Source of the DNA: Rhizodiscina lignyota
Taxonomy: Eukaryota > Ascomycota > Dothideomycetes > Aulographales > Rhizodiscinaceae
Length of the DNA stretch: 64,000 bases
NCBI GenBank assembly: GCA_010015805.1
Contig: ML978122.1
Coordinates: forward strand, 1,708,453 to 1,772,452
Direction of reading: 5' to 3'
Every line of letters begins with the position of its first letter. Positions within the stretch are counted from its first letter, which is position 1. Both the position numbers and the translations under genes were made by a program. Below are positions 10,853 to 22,483 of the stretch, piece after piece. Under the pieces are notes generated by a model. The model searched no databases. It saw only the letters and a program-made list of their open reading frames with translations, and was not told the origin of the DNA.

Positions 10853-11162
10853 ATGGCCGCTTCCGAGACCTCGAGCACCTGCTTGAAACCCGATCCCAAA
10901 CCGAAACCTCTTATCACACACAGCAACAGCCACAATCAGGAATCCAGTAAGCCCACCTGTAGCCTGTGATGGTGCTAGCGTGGACTCACATTTCTTAGCA
11001 TACTCGTCGCCTGCTGCAAGCAATTACGCATCATCGATGGCGTCCAGTCGCTCCGGAACGTCCATAAAGGCCTCAAAGCCTGTAGTCACTGTCAGCTCTG
11101 GCGGCACGACTCAGGGCGACCCATACAGCGGCGATGCTGACGATCCGACACGGTATAAATGA
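10853..11162 (+). CDS. Small Ser-rich hypothetical protein (85 aa, two exons)
   Basis: Exon 10853-10946, 52-bp intron (GTAAGC...TTAG), exon 10999-11162; together exactly 86 codons. The ATG sits in a strong Kozak context (GCCACCATGG). The protein is Ser/Thr/Pro-rich with a Lys-Pro stretch (LKPDPKPKP) and ends SGDADDPTRYK. No domain, signal peptide or membrane segment is seen. Support is the Kozak site plus a typical-length intron that keeps frame. Further 5' exons, for example near 10106, may be missing. Function unknown. Confidence 0.45.
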
Positions 11163-11478
11163 GGGCCCAGATCGCTTTGAAGGCATCTGGCCGTTACGGC
11201 GGTGGCTTGCGGTAGCTCTTTGCACATTAGCGTCTTCATGGAAGGAGCGATGGCATTGTCAATTTGTCAGCGACGCATGTAGGGGTAGTTGCATTGTTCC
11301 GAGCATTAGTAGGGTGTTTTGATTGGTATCATTGTCTGTTCTCCACGCAGTTGTCTTGTCGAGTAGTATTTATTGTCAATTCACAGTTCAATATCATAAT
11401 CTTCTGCATACATGGGTGCACATAACTTATCATACAACTACATCGTGTCGCTTCCAGTAAACATTGAACAACTCCTTC
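11163..11478. other. Convergent 3' intergenic region
   Basis: 316 bp between the small Ser-rich gene and the acyl-CoA synthetase stop. AT-rich, with no coding signal. Confidence 0.4.
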
Positions 11479-13514
11479 TCATACCTCCGTCTTAGGGTCC
11501 AATCGTGGAGATCTTTGCAAAGACTCTGTCAGTTGCCTGTCCATGATCTCCTTAACAAGCTCTTTCTTGTTAACTGTTACGATATCAGTCTGCGAACACA
11601 TCAACAATAGTGCAGTAACTTACTTTTCCCCATTGCGTTTCTGGGGATATGTCCTACAACTCTCATCTCCTGCGGAATCTTATAATTCGCCAATTTCTCC
11701 TTCAGCGCTCTTCTCATATCCATCGGCCCCCACCCTTTCCCCCTCCTACCACCCGTCTTCCCCTTTTCGCTCAGCACCACTACCGCCGCGACCTTTTGGC
11801 CCCAGTTTCCCGAAGGAAGCGCCACCACGGCACATTCCGCGACCTCCGGCAACGACAGCATCTCTCTTTCGACCTCAAGCGCCGAGACCTTCTCTCCGCC
11901 GGTCTTGATAATGTCGGCAGACTTGCGGCCTTGGATGAAAAACATCTTCCCTCTTGCCCAGTCGCCGCTCTTCCCCACGCCCGCACCATCGACAGAGCGT
12001 CGTACTGCGACATCACCAGTCTTGAACCATCTCCCCTTCCCATCCTCGTCTGCCGTGAATTCGCTCTCCGTCGCGTCAGGATTCCTCCAGTACTCCTTGA
12101 AAACCGTGGGGCCTCTTAATTGAATCTCGCCCAGTCTTTCCCTTCCCTGCGCATCCACCTCTTTACCCTCGCATATAACTTCCCCAGTATCTGAGTCTAC
12201 TAGCCGCGCCTCGACAAATGGCAGAGGCCATCCAACGCTCCCATCCACGCGGTCGGAGTTATCCAGGCCACAGGATAATGCCATGCCAACCTCCGTCATG
12301 CCATACCGCTCCAACAGTACATTTCCGCCACTCAACTCCGTCCACGCAGCCTTTGTAGGAGTGGGCAAAGCTGCGCTCCCCGAGATATTCAGCCTCAGGT
12401 TCTTCGGACTAATAGCCTCTCTGCTCGCTTTCTGCAGATCCTCTGACAGCTCCGGATGTGCCAGCATCAGCCTATTATATATCGTCGGCACGACGGTGAA
12501 GAACGTGATCTTTGGCTTTAGCGCAGGCTTCGGCTGGTGGTCGATTGTTTGCACAGGCAGGAAAGGAGCCGCGAGGCGTGACCAAGCGGCTTCGACGGAA
12601 AAGGGGAAAAGGAACTCGGTTGTGGAGCCCGCAAATAGGGGTGTGAGTAGCGCGTTGACGGTACCGTGGATATGGTGGAGTGGGAGGACATGGAGGAGGC
12701 GGTCGGTGGTAGAATAGTTCCATGCTTGGAGGAGTGAGAGGCACTGTGCGGTTAAGGCGGAGAGGGGAAGTAGAACGCCTTTCTGTAATAGTGTCAGAAA
12801 CGATAGGCGATTGATGAACATGGGGACTTACGGGACGCGAGGTGGTTCCAGAAGTATAGAGCATCATGCCGGCAGATGTGCTGGCGCAATCCTCTAGTGC
12901 GACTGGTGTAGAGTTCGCGCTCCCTTCGAGTCGCTTTTGTATCATATTGAAGATTGGCTTTAGCTCCAGATCCCCTGATACCACATCTTCTGCCTTGCTC
13001 TGGAATTTGGAGGAAGAAAGTAGCATCATCGACTGGCTCTGATCGATTATGTATCGCAATTCCGAGGCAGGAAAGGCGGGCGACAATGGCACTGCAATGC
13101 CATGATTTGCAATGACGGCGAGGAGAGTCACTAGTCTTTGTCAATTCTCCGCTCAAATGCGCCAGATCTGATCCAAGGACATCATCGCTGCTGCGCACCT
13201 ACATAGTCGTAGCTGTTCTCAATCAAGAAAGCTATCCTCTCGCCCTCCAGACTGGCTCCTCTGCTCTCTTGCCGCAGCCGCTGTTTCGCATCCACAACAT
13301 CTTGTACCAAGTTTCCATATGTAAATGAGCGTCCAGAGAGCGAATGTACGACTGCAGTGCGATTCGGGTCGTGTCGTGTGATCGCCTCGAATATCGGCAA
13401 TCGGGGGAGGGTATGCGCCATTCGAATGGCAGCCGCTCTCCTCCAGGCGCAAGAGGTAGGGACAGTGTATACAGCTCGTTTCGCGACTCTGAAGGCCGTC
13501 GAGATATGTCGCAT
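11479..13514 (-). CDS. ACSF3-like acyl/malonyl-CoA synthetase, likely mitochondrial
   Basis: Four exons: 13514-13199, 13130-12832, 12782-11624, 11573-11479; introns 68, 49 and 50 bp; 622 residues. ANL-superfamily adenylating enzyme: P-loop-like YTSGTTSRPKG (formed across intron 2), VLPLHHIHGTVNALL, the A5 motif ERYGMTEVGMA, the A7/A8 region (WFKTGDVA, then FIQGRKSADIIKTGGEKVSA), and the C-terminal catalytic Lys in NAMGKINKKEL (formed across intron 3). The HHxHGxVNALL form is characteristic of ACSF3-type malonyl-CoA synthetases. The Arg-rich, acid-poor N terminus looks like a mitochondrial targeting signal. The reaction would be acid + ATP + CoA to acyl-CoA, feeding mitochondrial fatty-acid synthesis or detoxifying malonate. 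Substrate is inferred only. Confidence 0.86.
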
Positions 13515-13866
13515 TACTGGTTAGAGGGGAGGCGTAAAAGGGGAGAAGTGATATGCGCGAGGCTCATGGATAAGCCTGGTCCGGAAGTGCGCGAGCGAAA
13601 TGAGGGCGTCAGACGCGTGCTGCACGTCATCGGAGCATGCTTCGCGATTCCAAAGACAAGCGCAGATCGAGTTGCACGGCGTCTTGAGCCTCAATTGCTT
13701 GTTTCCTCGACCCTTGCTCCTGGTGCTGTGAAGATTTTGGTACTGGGATGTGGGATCTCTAGAGCTCCAGCTATCCTATCCGGCCAATCAAATCTCGCGC
13801 TGTTCCGCAGCTCTCCTCCGCAAATACTTCGTCCAGATTATTCTCACGAAGCTCACCTTTCCATCA
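13515..13866. promoter_or_regulatory. Divergent promoter, ACSF3-like / BolA-like
   Basis: 352 bp between divergent starts of two probably mitochondrial proteins. A CCAAT box (CCAATCAAAT) at about 13794-13803 lies 70 bp before the BolA start; the fungal Hap2/3/5 complex binds such boxes and controls respiratory genes. Shared regulation is inferred, not shown. Confidence 0.45.
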
Positions 13867-14472
13867 ATGCTGCGCCTTGTAAGCGGTCGACTACCGCTTC
13901 GGAGAGCTATGTCCAGTATGGCTCAATCCATGACGCCAGTGGAAGACGCAATGCGCGCAAAGGAAAGCTGTCTCCAACTCAAGACATTGCCTCCGAGTCC
14001 TCGTTCTAACAGGAGAATGCAGTACAGATCACTGAAGCCCTGAAGCCGACGACGTTGGAGATATATAATGACTCAGCCATGCATTCGCATCACAAAGCTA
14101 TGCAAGGGGTTACATCGAAGGAGGTAGGTCGCCGGATTGCAGACATCCATCTATTACTATCGGAAGTTGACTATATCTAGACACATTTCCGGTAATTATC
14201 CTCCTGAGACGTCGATTGGTACCAGTAACAGCAAATAACCTCTTGGAAGTGCTGTCATAACCTCCTCTGCCTTCGCATCGAAGCCTCAGCCGGCGCGACA
14301 TCGAATGGTGTACGGTCTCCTGAAAGATGAGATGGCGGCCGAGGGTGGCATCCACGCGCTCCAGTTACGGACAAGGACACCAGAAGAGGATGAGAAGATC
14401 AAGGCAAGGGAAGCAGAAGAAGCAAAGGCCAGAGGAGAGGCTGTTGAGGTAGCAGAGGTGGAGAATCGGTGA
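13867..14472 (+). CDS. BolA-like mitochondrial protein
   Basis: The BolA fold is clear after splicing: TPVEDAMRAK, ITEALKPTTLEIYNDSAMHS, HHKAMQGVTSKETHFR, AVITSSAFASKPQPARHRMV, then a charged C-terminal tail. Exon 2 ends at 14123, a micro-exon of 11 nt (14181-14191) encodes THFR, and exon 4 is 14250-14472; introns of 57 and 58 bp are canonical. The first intron is odd: joining AK directly to ITEAL needs a GA donor at 13963 (acceptor 14027), while a canonical GT-AG choice (13970-14022) inserts ESLQ into helix 1. The N terminus is Arg/Leu-rich, as for mitochondrial import. BolA proteins act with monothiol glutaredoxins in Fe-S handling. Yeast BOL1 is the nearest known type. Confidence 0.82.
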
Positions 14473-15592
14473 CAAGAAACTGGGCGCTGAGCAAGAAGAG
14501 ATGGAAAAGGAGTAAGACCACACACTTGTCTTAGCCCTCTCAACATGAGCATGGAGTCGGCCATTCGATATAGAGTACCTGTCTCAGGAGCACCTCCGCA
14601 ACGCTAAAGCTCTGAGATAGCTGCGTCAAGAAATGTTACGCCTTTGGTATCGGATACTGCAAGGGATGCACTCTGCGCTTCGCCAAACGCTCTCATATTG
14701 CTATGGGAGTTGTAAATACGGGATCCAATAAATATGCCAATTCCATCACTCGGTCCTCTACACGTGCGGCTCGAGATTCGCGCCTCGGGCACAAAATCGC
14801 GTCCAGGATGCCGGTCCTTCTGCTCGATAATCCGCCCGATCTGACGCCTCCTGCAGGGCGGCCACGATAGAGCTGGAATCTGTAGATGGGAGATCATGCA
14901 AGTTCCCGAAGTCTATCTCAACCTCACCACCACCTCCCTTCTAAATACCTTCAAATGGGCCTTTTAATTGAGATTCAGCGCTTACGGGAGATGCGGCCGC
15001 CTTACCGACGGTATGCGAGCGCCGTGCACTTAAGGTTTAGCGTTCGATCGCCGCCGTGAAGCCACCGCGTCACAATTACGACTACGCGCCCAGACACGAT
15101 GCAGATGCGCATGACCTCGATTTTTTGCGATGATCGAGAATTTGTCACGGAGCTGATGTCCATCGCTGTTATGCGCAGATGCGCGGAATGGCGAGAAACG
15201 AGGGCGAGAGATCATCTCAAAGGAGCAAAAGATAGGAAGGTAAGAGTCGTTTTATCGCCTTTGATGTTCGTCTCTCTGCCTCATTACAACATCCCGGCGC
15301 GGAATTTCGCCGTTAATACAAGAGTTCTTTCAGTGGTATCATGATCGTTTAATCCAAGTGCCAGCATTTTCCCAAGCGTCGTAATTTCTCCTCCAACCAG
15401 CGCTGATTTCCTTTCGCTGGTTTCTGACTCGCCCGCCGATGCGCGCTGCATGGGTCCAGCCACCCCCGCAGCCCCGCACTCTCACCTCCAAGTCCAAAGC
15501 TTCTCCGAACAAAGCAAAAGCTAAATCCACATGACTCCCGCGCCCAAACGCATGTATGACGTTTGCTGAAGAGGGAGTTACGTGTGTGTGTC
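14473..15592. other. Convergent intergenic region, no gene recognised
   Basis: 1.1 kb between the BolA-like and ATO stops. Open frames at 14604-14897 (-) and 15099-15344 (+) are basic, low-similarity sequences without domains or splice support. Confidence 0.35.
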
Positions 15593-16747
15593 TTAGACGG
15601 CCTGGTCCGCGCGCGCCTCGCTGTTGTCGACCTTGTTGCGACGCTCGCGCCCTTTGTCGGACCAGGGGAAGTGGGCGACAGGGATGACGAAGAAGCTATA
15701 CACAATTTATAATCAGCACTCAACTCCACATATCTCGGATTACTTTGCGTGGGAAGCGGGTCGCGTACCTGTTGGACGAGTCGGCGATACCAGCCAATGC
15801 GTTGTACCACGCGGCGAATGCTGCGAGGATGCCGAATGCGCCTCCGGCCTTGATGCAGCCGGTATTGGGGGCGCCGCCTGAATGCTGGAGGTACCCGATT
15901 CCGAGCATCAGGAAGGCCATGTCGAGCGTGAAGAAGAGGAAGAAGAACGCGACTGTCGAGCGAAGCGTGCAGATGACCAGCAGGAAGGTGAAGATGAACC
16001 AGCCCTGTGTGACCTTGTCAGATTGCGAAATTCCGAACGAGTGGAGTGGAGAATCTCATACCATCAGATAGATGCCGAAACTGTCAAGGAACGGAGCAGA
16101 CGTAGGGCCTCCAAGACCCTCGACGATTGCGAAGCCGCCCGGAGTCAGCGCGATAGCGAACGAGATCCAGAAGCCACCGTAGGACGAGAGCGCCGTGGCA
16201 CCGAAAGTGTTCCCGACGGCCATCTCCCTTTTCAGTGTGTTACTATTTTTCAACATCGGGATTTTTTTATTGATATTGAAACTTACCACATGCCAGCGAG
16301 GAGCTGAACGAGACCGCCATAGCCGTAAGCGATCGCAATGACCATATTGGGCTCTCCAATCCCGCGATCTCCCATGTTGATGAGAGAGAGCACGAACGTG
16401 GTCAAGGCGAAGGCAGAGAGACCCAATGGCGCAGGGTTGGCGATGCCCTTCTTAGGCGCAGCGTAGAGACCTGGTTGAAACGCACCACCGAAGGCTTGCA
16501 AGCTCAACTCGGGGTTGTTGGTCGCGATATGAGCCAGGGGGTTGCCGCCATAGTCGTACGGCTTGCGCTGCTGTGGGTGACCGGCGCCGAGGCCAGCAGC
16601 AGTACCTTCACCATTGATGCCGCCTTCCTTGTTCAGCACATTGCCCGTCGCGGCGTGGTCCTGATGATACATTGTTAGAGAGTCTGATCACAAATTGGGT
16701 GCTTGTATTCTGGTGGTTTGGGGAATGCTAACTTGAGCGGTAGTCAT
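15593..16747 (-). CDS. Acetate/ammonium permease, GPR1/FUN34/YaaH (ATO) family
   Basis: Five exons: 16747-16733, 16660-16287, 16227-16062, 16004-15770 (boundary near 15769) and 15695-15593. The family signature NPxPLGLSAFALTTF appears as NPAPLGLSAFALTTFVLS. Further helices follow: MVIAIAYGYGGLVQLLAGMW, SSYGGFWISFAIALTPG and FIFTFLLVICTLRS, six in all. The C-terminal tail ends PWSDKGRERRNKVDN. Known: ATO proteins (yeast Ady2/Ato2, Aspergillus AcpA) are plasma-membrane acetate/succinate channels or proton symporters, often induced by acetate. Start choice: a 15-nt first exon (MTTAQ) spliced to DHAATGN fits the family; an ATG at about 16672 (MYHQD...) is an alternative start lying within that intron. 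Confidence 0.88.
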
Positions 16748-18770
16748 TGTTTCGCGGAATTTAAAAGAACAATAAATATAGCGTTCCGCTGGCCGTGCGG
16801 CGTGTAATCTAGTGCAGCACTGCTGTTTTGTGTCAAGTCGGGCAAGACCTGGCCAGTAGATATGTCACTTTGGGAGACACAAAACCACGAGAGATGGGAC
16901 GGTATATGGGGGCTCGGAAAAATGGAAAGGCTGGAGGTAGGGCGGAGGATTCAGGGCAGTTATATGTATGCACTCATTGCTGAGCCGTCTGGCGGTGTCC
17001 AGATCCCAGTCATTCCCCTCGATGCTCTCATCACGCGCGAAAGGCACAGCTCTGTATGTGGAATGATTATTCAGGAAGCTGGCTGTGGGACAGCCCGATG
17101 GATGTGTCGTCAGAGCTTCCACAAACTACACCTCCCGGCGCGCTATATACCGATACTATGCCTCATTGTGCAATTGAATGACACACTTGGGGCATGGCGG
17201 TCGCCTTGGAGCAAGCGGACTGGCCGCTCGATGGAGCAGGAGATCTGTGATACGTAGTCGACCGGTTGATGTCGGCGGAGGAGCGATGCCAAAAGCAGAA
17301 CGAGACTCGAGATCGTGCGCACCTCTCTCCACACGCTACCGTCATCGGCGCCTGCAAGTGACCTGCACCTCTCCCAAATTCCCCAGTCCGCCAACTCCAG
17401 GCCCCGCAGAAGCATTTGCGCCGCCGGGAGCCTGCGGAGCTCCACTCAGACTGTGGGCAGCCGTTCATTCGCGCTCTGCGACACTCGACAAGAACCGCGC
17501 CCCAATCCACCAAGAAGCGGAAATGCCGGGGTGGCACGAGTGACAGGCCAGCATGCGACATCTGCTCCCGCACCTGATCGCAGGAGCTTCCTTCTACCGT
17601 CCTTCTGTCCTCGGCGTCTAGCAAACCGGCGGGCGCATCCTTGCGATGAGACGAGGGCCAATCTCTACGGCGCAGTGAGATATATTTTGCCTGAGCTGCC
17701 TGCTGTGGCTGCTCGAGGCCATGGTACCGAGTGCGGGAGTGGCCCTATCATGACAGAGAAGCTGGATCCATCCGTGTTGCTGCTATTCTGACCGCAGGTG
17801 TCGATACTCCAGGCATGTTGGCAAACCGCGCCGCGGCGCTTGCTGGAAGCTCGAGCACTGACCTCAGCGCGCGAAGACGCGCATTCAGGCAAAACTCGCT
17901 CCGCATTCTTTGCCTCATCGACGCCGTTATGGCGGAGCGGGGGTGTGCCCTGAACCTTGTCTGCCACGCTCGCCCACTTGCATGGCATGCGGGACGCGCG
18001 AACAGCCATTCGGCATTGCAAAGCGCTAGCTGGTGCCGTGGAGGCTGCCGTCTGGACTCGCTACGAACCCTGAACTCAAATTCTGGCCATCGCCATTCTC
18101 ACCTGTCCATCGTGTCATATTCATATAATCAATCCATTGCTCCACGGCCCGCTCTTCGCTCTTCCACAGGCCCGTACGAGCACCAAGGCCGGTCGACTAG
18201 TCCGCCGGTGGCCCGATCGTCGTCAAAGAGCACGTCCGTGCCGGGCAAATGGAACTTGGAATGCAGGTGACAAATGTGCCTATTCGCATTGGAGAGCCTC
18301 TCAGACGGGCTCTGCAAAAAGCAATAGATCAGTACAATCGTTCTGCCTGCCTGCCCTGCATTAGCAGCAGTCGTTTTAGAGTTCAGCCCCAGTAGCCTTT
18401 CGCGAGAGCTAGGGTGTGTGATTATTTCAGGCAGATCGTGAGAGAGACGACATGCATGCATTTAGCCGCCTACTTTTGCGCACTGTAGCTCACCATCCCG
18501 GTGGTGGGATTGATACTGCATCATTGACTCAACAGTATCCACGGTGTAAGAACCGCCCTCACACACGCCGAGATCCGACACTATTGATGTCAAAGAGATG
18601 GATCGGGATCCCACCGCATTGGCCGTAAGCTGAAGTCTGAGCCCGAGTCGGCGGGCCTGGCTCCTTCAGACACAACAACCCGCCAGGTGGAACATCTGGG
18701 GAAGCGCTTACGTCTCATAACCTTTTCATGATCTTCTCATGTGAGTTCTATCATCAAATCCTTGTCCATG
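16748..18770. other. 2 kb intergenic region, no gene recognised
   Basis: Upstream of the ATO permease and downstream of WDR6. GC-rich, with many overlapping frames on both strands (for example 17731-18270 +, 17163-17624 -), none with a domain, intron support or protein-like hydrophobic pattern. A long upstream region fits a tightly regulated permease promoter, but no specific site is claimed. Confidence 0.35.
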
Positions 18771-21700
18771 TCATATCGCTCCCATGTTCCATACCTCCAT
18801 ACCGACCCCACAAACTAGTACTGCAGGGTTTTTTGCTGGATCTCGACCTCTCAGAATGTCCATAGCCGCAGCATCTGCTACAGGCGTAAAGCAGTTGGAT
18901 TCCCTTGTGATTTCGATGCCTTCTATTCCAGGCTTCTCTGTGTCAATGCAAAGCCTCCAGAGTTTGATCCTTTGATCGTTGCTGGCAGTGACGATCCTCA
19001 GCTGACGGCATTGACCACGGTGGGAGCCACACGCTTCTGATGTCTCTTCGCTTATCGCGATTTCACACGCTGTAACTGCTGCTGCATGCGCTCTTGGAAT
19101 CAATACGACATCAATCCCTAAGGATTCTTTGCGATCCTCATCTTTTAAAGCAGTTGCTGGCTGCTCGCGAACCAATGTTACGCCGAGTGCATTGTCGTCT
19201 CCGCCTGTCACACAGAGGTATGACGACGAAGTCAGTCTCGCAATACTCAGAGCTTTGATGGCGCTTTGGTGTATTCGTCTTCGGAGTAGCCATGTCAATG
19301 GCGTTGGAGTATTCTCTCTTTGAGCAACATCCAGAGGGGATTGAACCGTTCCTCTAAGATCTTTCAAATCCCAGACCGCGATCTGGCCATCGGTAGCTGC
19401 TGTGACCAAGAATCGATTGTCGGCAAAATACTCGACCTGCGTAAGACACGCAGAAAGGTATATTCCCGAATGGAGTAATTGCCACCCTGGCGTTGTTGGG
19501 TTGGAAATATATCGCCAAACCTAATCGTCGTCAGTGAACTATATTCTTTCATTTCGTCGCCGTTTCTCAATACAACCATACCTTTACACTCGAGTCCGAG
19601 AACACCATTGTGATAATATAAGTATCATTCTCTGCAGACAGTCCATCTACGCCAGACACTGAGCAAGTGCAGGAGCATGTCGTCACGGCGAAGCTCATGA
19701 CTCTTAGGTCCGGCACTGAACTTCCAAACGGACAGATTGCTTCGCCCACTACACCGACGCCGAGAACAGGGACGCTTTGAATGCGCCAAACGAAAAATTC
19801 CTCGAAGCCACCACAGCTGAAGAGCAGTGCGCCGTTCTCCGACCACTGCAGATGTTGGACGCCAGTGATGTGTTTACGCAACGTCGCGACGCATCGAAGT
19901 TCGTTTCGCCCACCGTCTGAACCGCTTTCGTAGGCAAACAGTCGAATATTCGTATCTTCGGCACCAGTGGCGATGAGATTAGTGGTCTGTCCGCCGATCA
20001 GAGGAATTGGGATAGGCGAGACAGCACAAGCTTTGATCTCACGTCCATGACCCCCAGTCTGAATGACCCGATACGCAGAGCTGCTCGTGGAATGAACATA
20101 CAACCGCCCGGCTTTCGTCCACACGAATGTCCCTCCGACTACCTCTTCCTCACTCGCAGGGGACGATTCTCGTCTAAGGAATGTCCAATTCCGATGTGCG
20201 CCACCGCAATCCACAGCCATAACCGTACGATTGCTTACGATATTGTGTACAACGAACTTCGTACTATGGAACCCGTAGACCAAGAGCCTTCCTAGAGCAA
20301 AATTAACATCAAGGCCTTCGAGGTTTGGGCCGAATGGAAGAGCAAGACAGTGAACCAGAGTGCAGTTCGACAAGCTTTCCGCAAACTGATACACTTTAAG
20401 AAATCCATCGCGGCCAGCGGCGAATAGCCAACCGAAAGGAATCGACTTCGCGTTCGGCCTTCTAGGCACCCAAGACAGTGCTGTGATAGCCTCTCCCAGG
20501 CCAGAGATATTGACGGCTGCGTCTTTCGAGCCCTGAAGCTCCAGAGCAAGAATATTCCCTTCTCTTGCGCCGAGAAACAGGATCTCCTTGCTGTCATCGG
20601 TGCTTACCAGCAGTGCACTAGTGACGACGAGTGGTATATAGGCTGTTGGAATATCGATGACCACTTCTCGTCTGGTCTTGAGCTGCGCTGACTCCCCATC
20701 TCTCGCAACGGTGCAATGCATATGCTTGTCCCTTCCCAAGCAAGTGACGACAAGGTCAACACAGGATACCCCATAGGAGTCTTTCCGAAGCTGTGCAAAC
20801 AAACCAGCAACTTTACCTTCGGCAGCTGTGACTTCAGTGATGAGACCCGAACGGTCATCGTAGGCGAAGACGCGACCGGTGGACCCGGCGAAGAAGGCTA
20901 CATTCGCTTCTGGAACAGATACGACGATGGCATATCCTTTGATGTCTTCGAACGTGCCTAGAGACTTCCAGGATACCGCTCGACCATTGAGTGGCAACTG
21001 AACGAGATTGACATTGCCGTTATGTGTGGTAAGTAGCAAAGATGTACGAGTTACGAAGGCGTAGCATCTGAATGCGTCTGTACCCGACTTTCGCCCTCTT
21101 TTCTGTGCCGCATGGGCTGTCAGAGACTTGTCCTTCAATCCGGCATCTAATAGTTCTGGTAAAGGAGGTGTGGGGATGCTATCATTTCCATAGCTGAATT
21201 CGATCGCATTCGAGACAGCCACGTCCGCATTCAGCACTATACGATCAATTATCTGGCCGTCCACCGCACCTGTCAAGGCATGAGTCGCGCCGCTACCGTC
21301 TGTGAAGGTCGCAAGGGCCCATATATTCTTCCCGTCGTGTCCGCCGAACGTCTCCGCATGTTGCAATTGATACGTCGAGCCACTGGACGGAATTTCGAGA
21401 TGTTTGTGTCGACTCAGTGCCCAGCGCTGGCACGTCGCATCTTCACCCACGGAGATGATATTTAGTTTCGCCTCTGAGCTATCCGTCGCCTTTGCTGATA
21501 CGAATCGTACATTCCAGATGCGGGAGAGGTGGCCCATAGCAACTGCTAGAGGTTGTGAGGCACGTCCGACGGAAGCAGGAGCTGTAAGTTCAGAATTTAA
21601 GAATCCAGTATGATGGCCAGAGTTGGCATTTGGTGTTCCGTTTGGTGTGACTTCAGTGGACTCGTCTTCCACGCCAGAAATATCCCATATCCGGATCGTC

Positions 21701-22483
21701 CTGTCGTCGCTACAGCTCGCCAGAAGTCTCCGTGGAAATGCACTCTCATTTCCGGAGAGATGATTCGATATGTGCACACCGAAAATTGATCCCTCATGCC
21801 CTGTGAATACATAATGCTTAACACATGCAGCGTCGCTAAGCTGGTTGAAATCGAACGACCACACAATAATCTCGCCAAAAGCTGTACCTGCGGCGACGAG
21901 AACCTTTGAGACGGAGAGCCATGAGATGTTTGCTGAATATAATATACCTCGTGACCCACTCGTGAGAGGTCTCAAACTGAAGTCTTCTGAGGAATTGCCG
22001 TTTCCGTCGAGTGAATAGAGAGCGTTGTGTGCGGTGATCAGCACCGCAACGCTTTGCGTGTTTCCATCGCTCTCATCGCTTGGAGGACAAGATGTGAAGG
22101 AAATATCAAAGATCCAGTCCGGAGCTTTAATGATTTGTCTCGGGAGCTTTACGGAGAGTTTACAGCCTTGCTCGCTCTCTTTCACTTGAAGCTTGACGTG
22201 TCGCACTAGGCGGCCACCCCAAATAAGAGCCGATTGATCAAGCCCAGAATCATTTCTTATGACGATCCCATGAATGGTCTGATCTGCGAAGACCCGCTCA
22301 GAGTAAACGATGTTCGATGTTCCGTATTCATAGATGCGAAGATACTGGCCATACGCGGCGAGCACAAAACCTCGAAAGAGTGCAAGTGCAGTTACCGGGG
22401 CGAGGAGGTGTCCATTCTAAAACTGCGTGTCAGCATGATTCGTTAAATGGCAATGTAGTTCAAACCTGAAGCGCCTGGTTCAT
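18771..22483 (-). CDS. WDR6/Rtt10-like WD40 protein
   Basis: Three exons: 22483-22466 (18 nt, MNQALQ), 22416-19582 and 19520-18771; introns 49 and 61 bp; about 1,200 residues. Many WD40 repeats are visible, for example GEIIVWSFDF, GHEGSIFGVHISN, DDRTIRIWDISG, TGAEDTNIRLF, ATDGQIAVWDLKD and TASNDQRIKLWRL. Length and the N-terminal block (LAAYGQYLRIYEYGT, then LVRHV) match WDR6/Rtt10. In yeast and humans this protein partners the Trm7/FTSJ1 methyltransferase for 2'-O-methylation of wobble residue 34 of some tRNAs; Rtt10 is also linked to endosomal recycling. Function is by homology. The upstream 18-nt exon is supported by a good intron and completes NGHLLAPVTALALF. Confidence 0.87.

Noticed and set aside
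13344-14009. 221-codon plus-strand frame over the acyl-CoA synthetase start
   Set aside because: It overlaps the coding exon of the synthetase in antisense and the BolA first exon in another frame; no protein features.
17163-18270. Several overlapping 120-180 codon frames on both strands
   Set aside because: High-GC DNA yields long chance frames; none shows motifs, hydrophobic pattern or splice sites.
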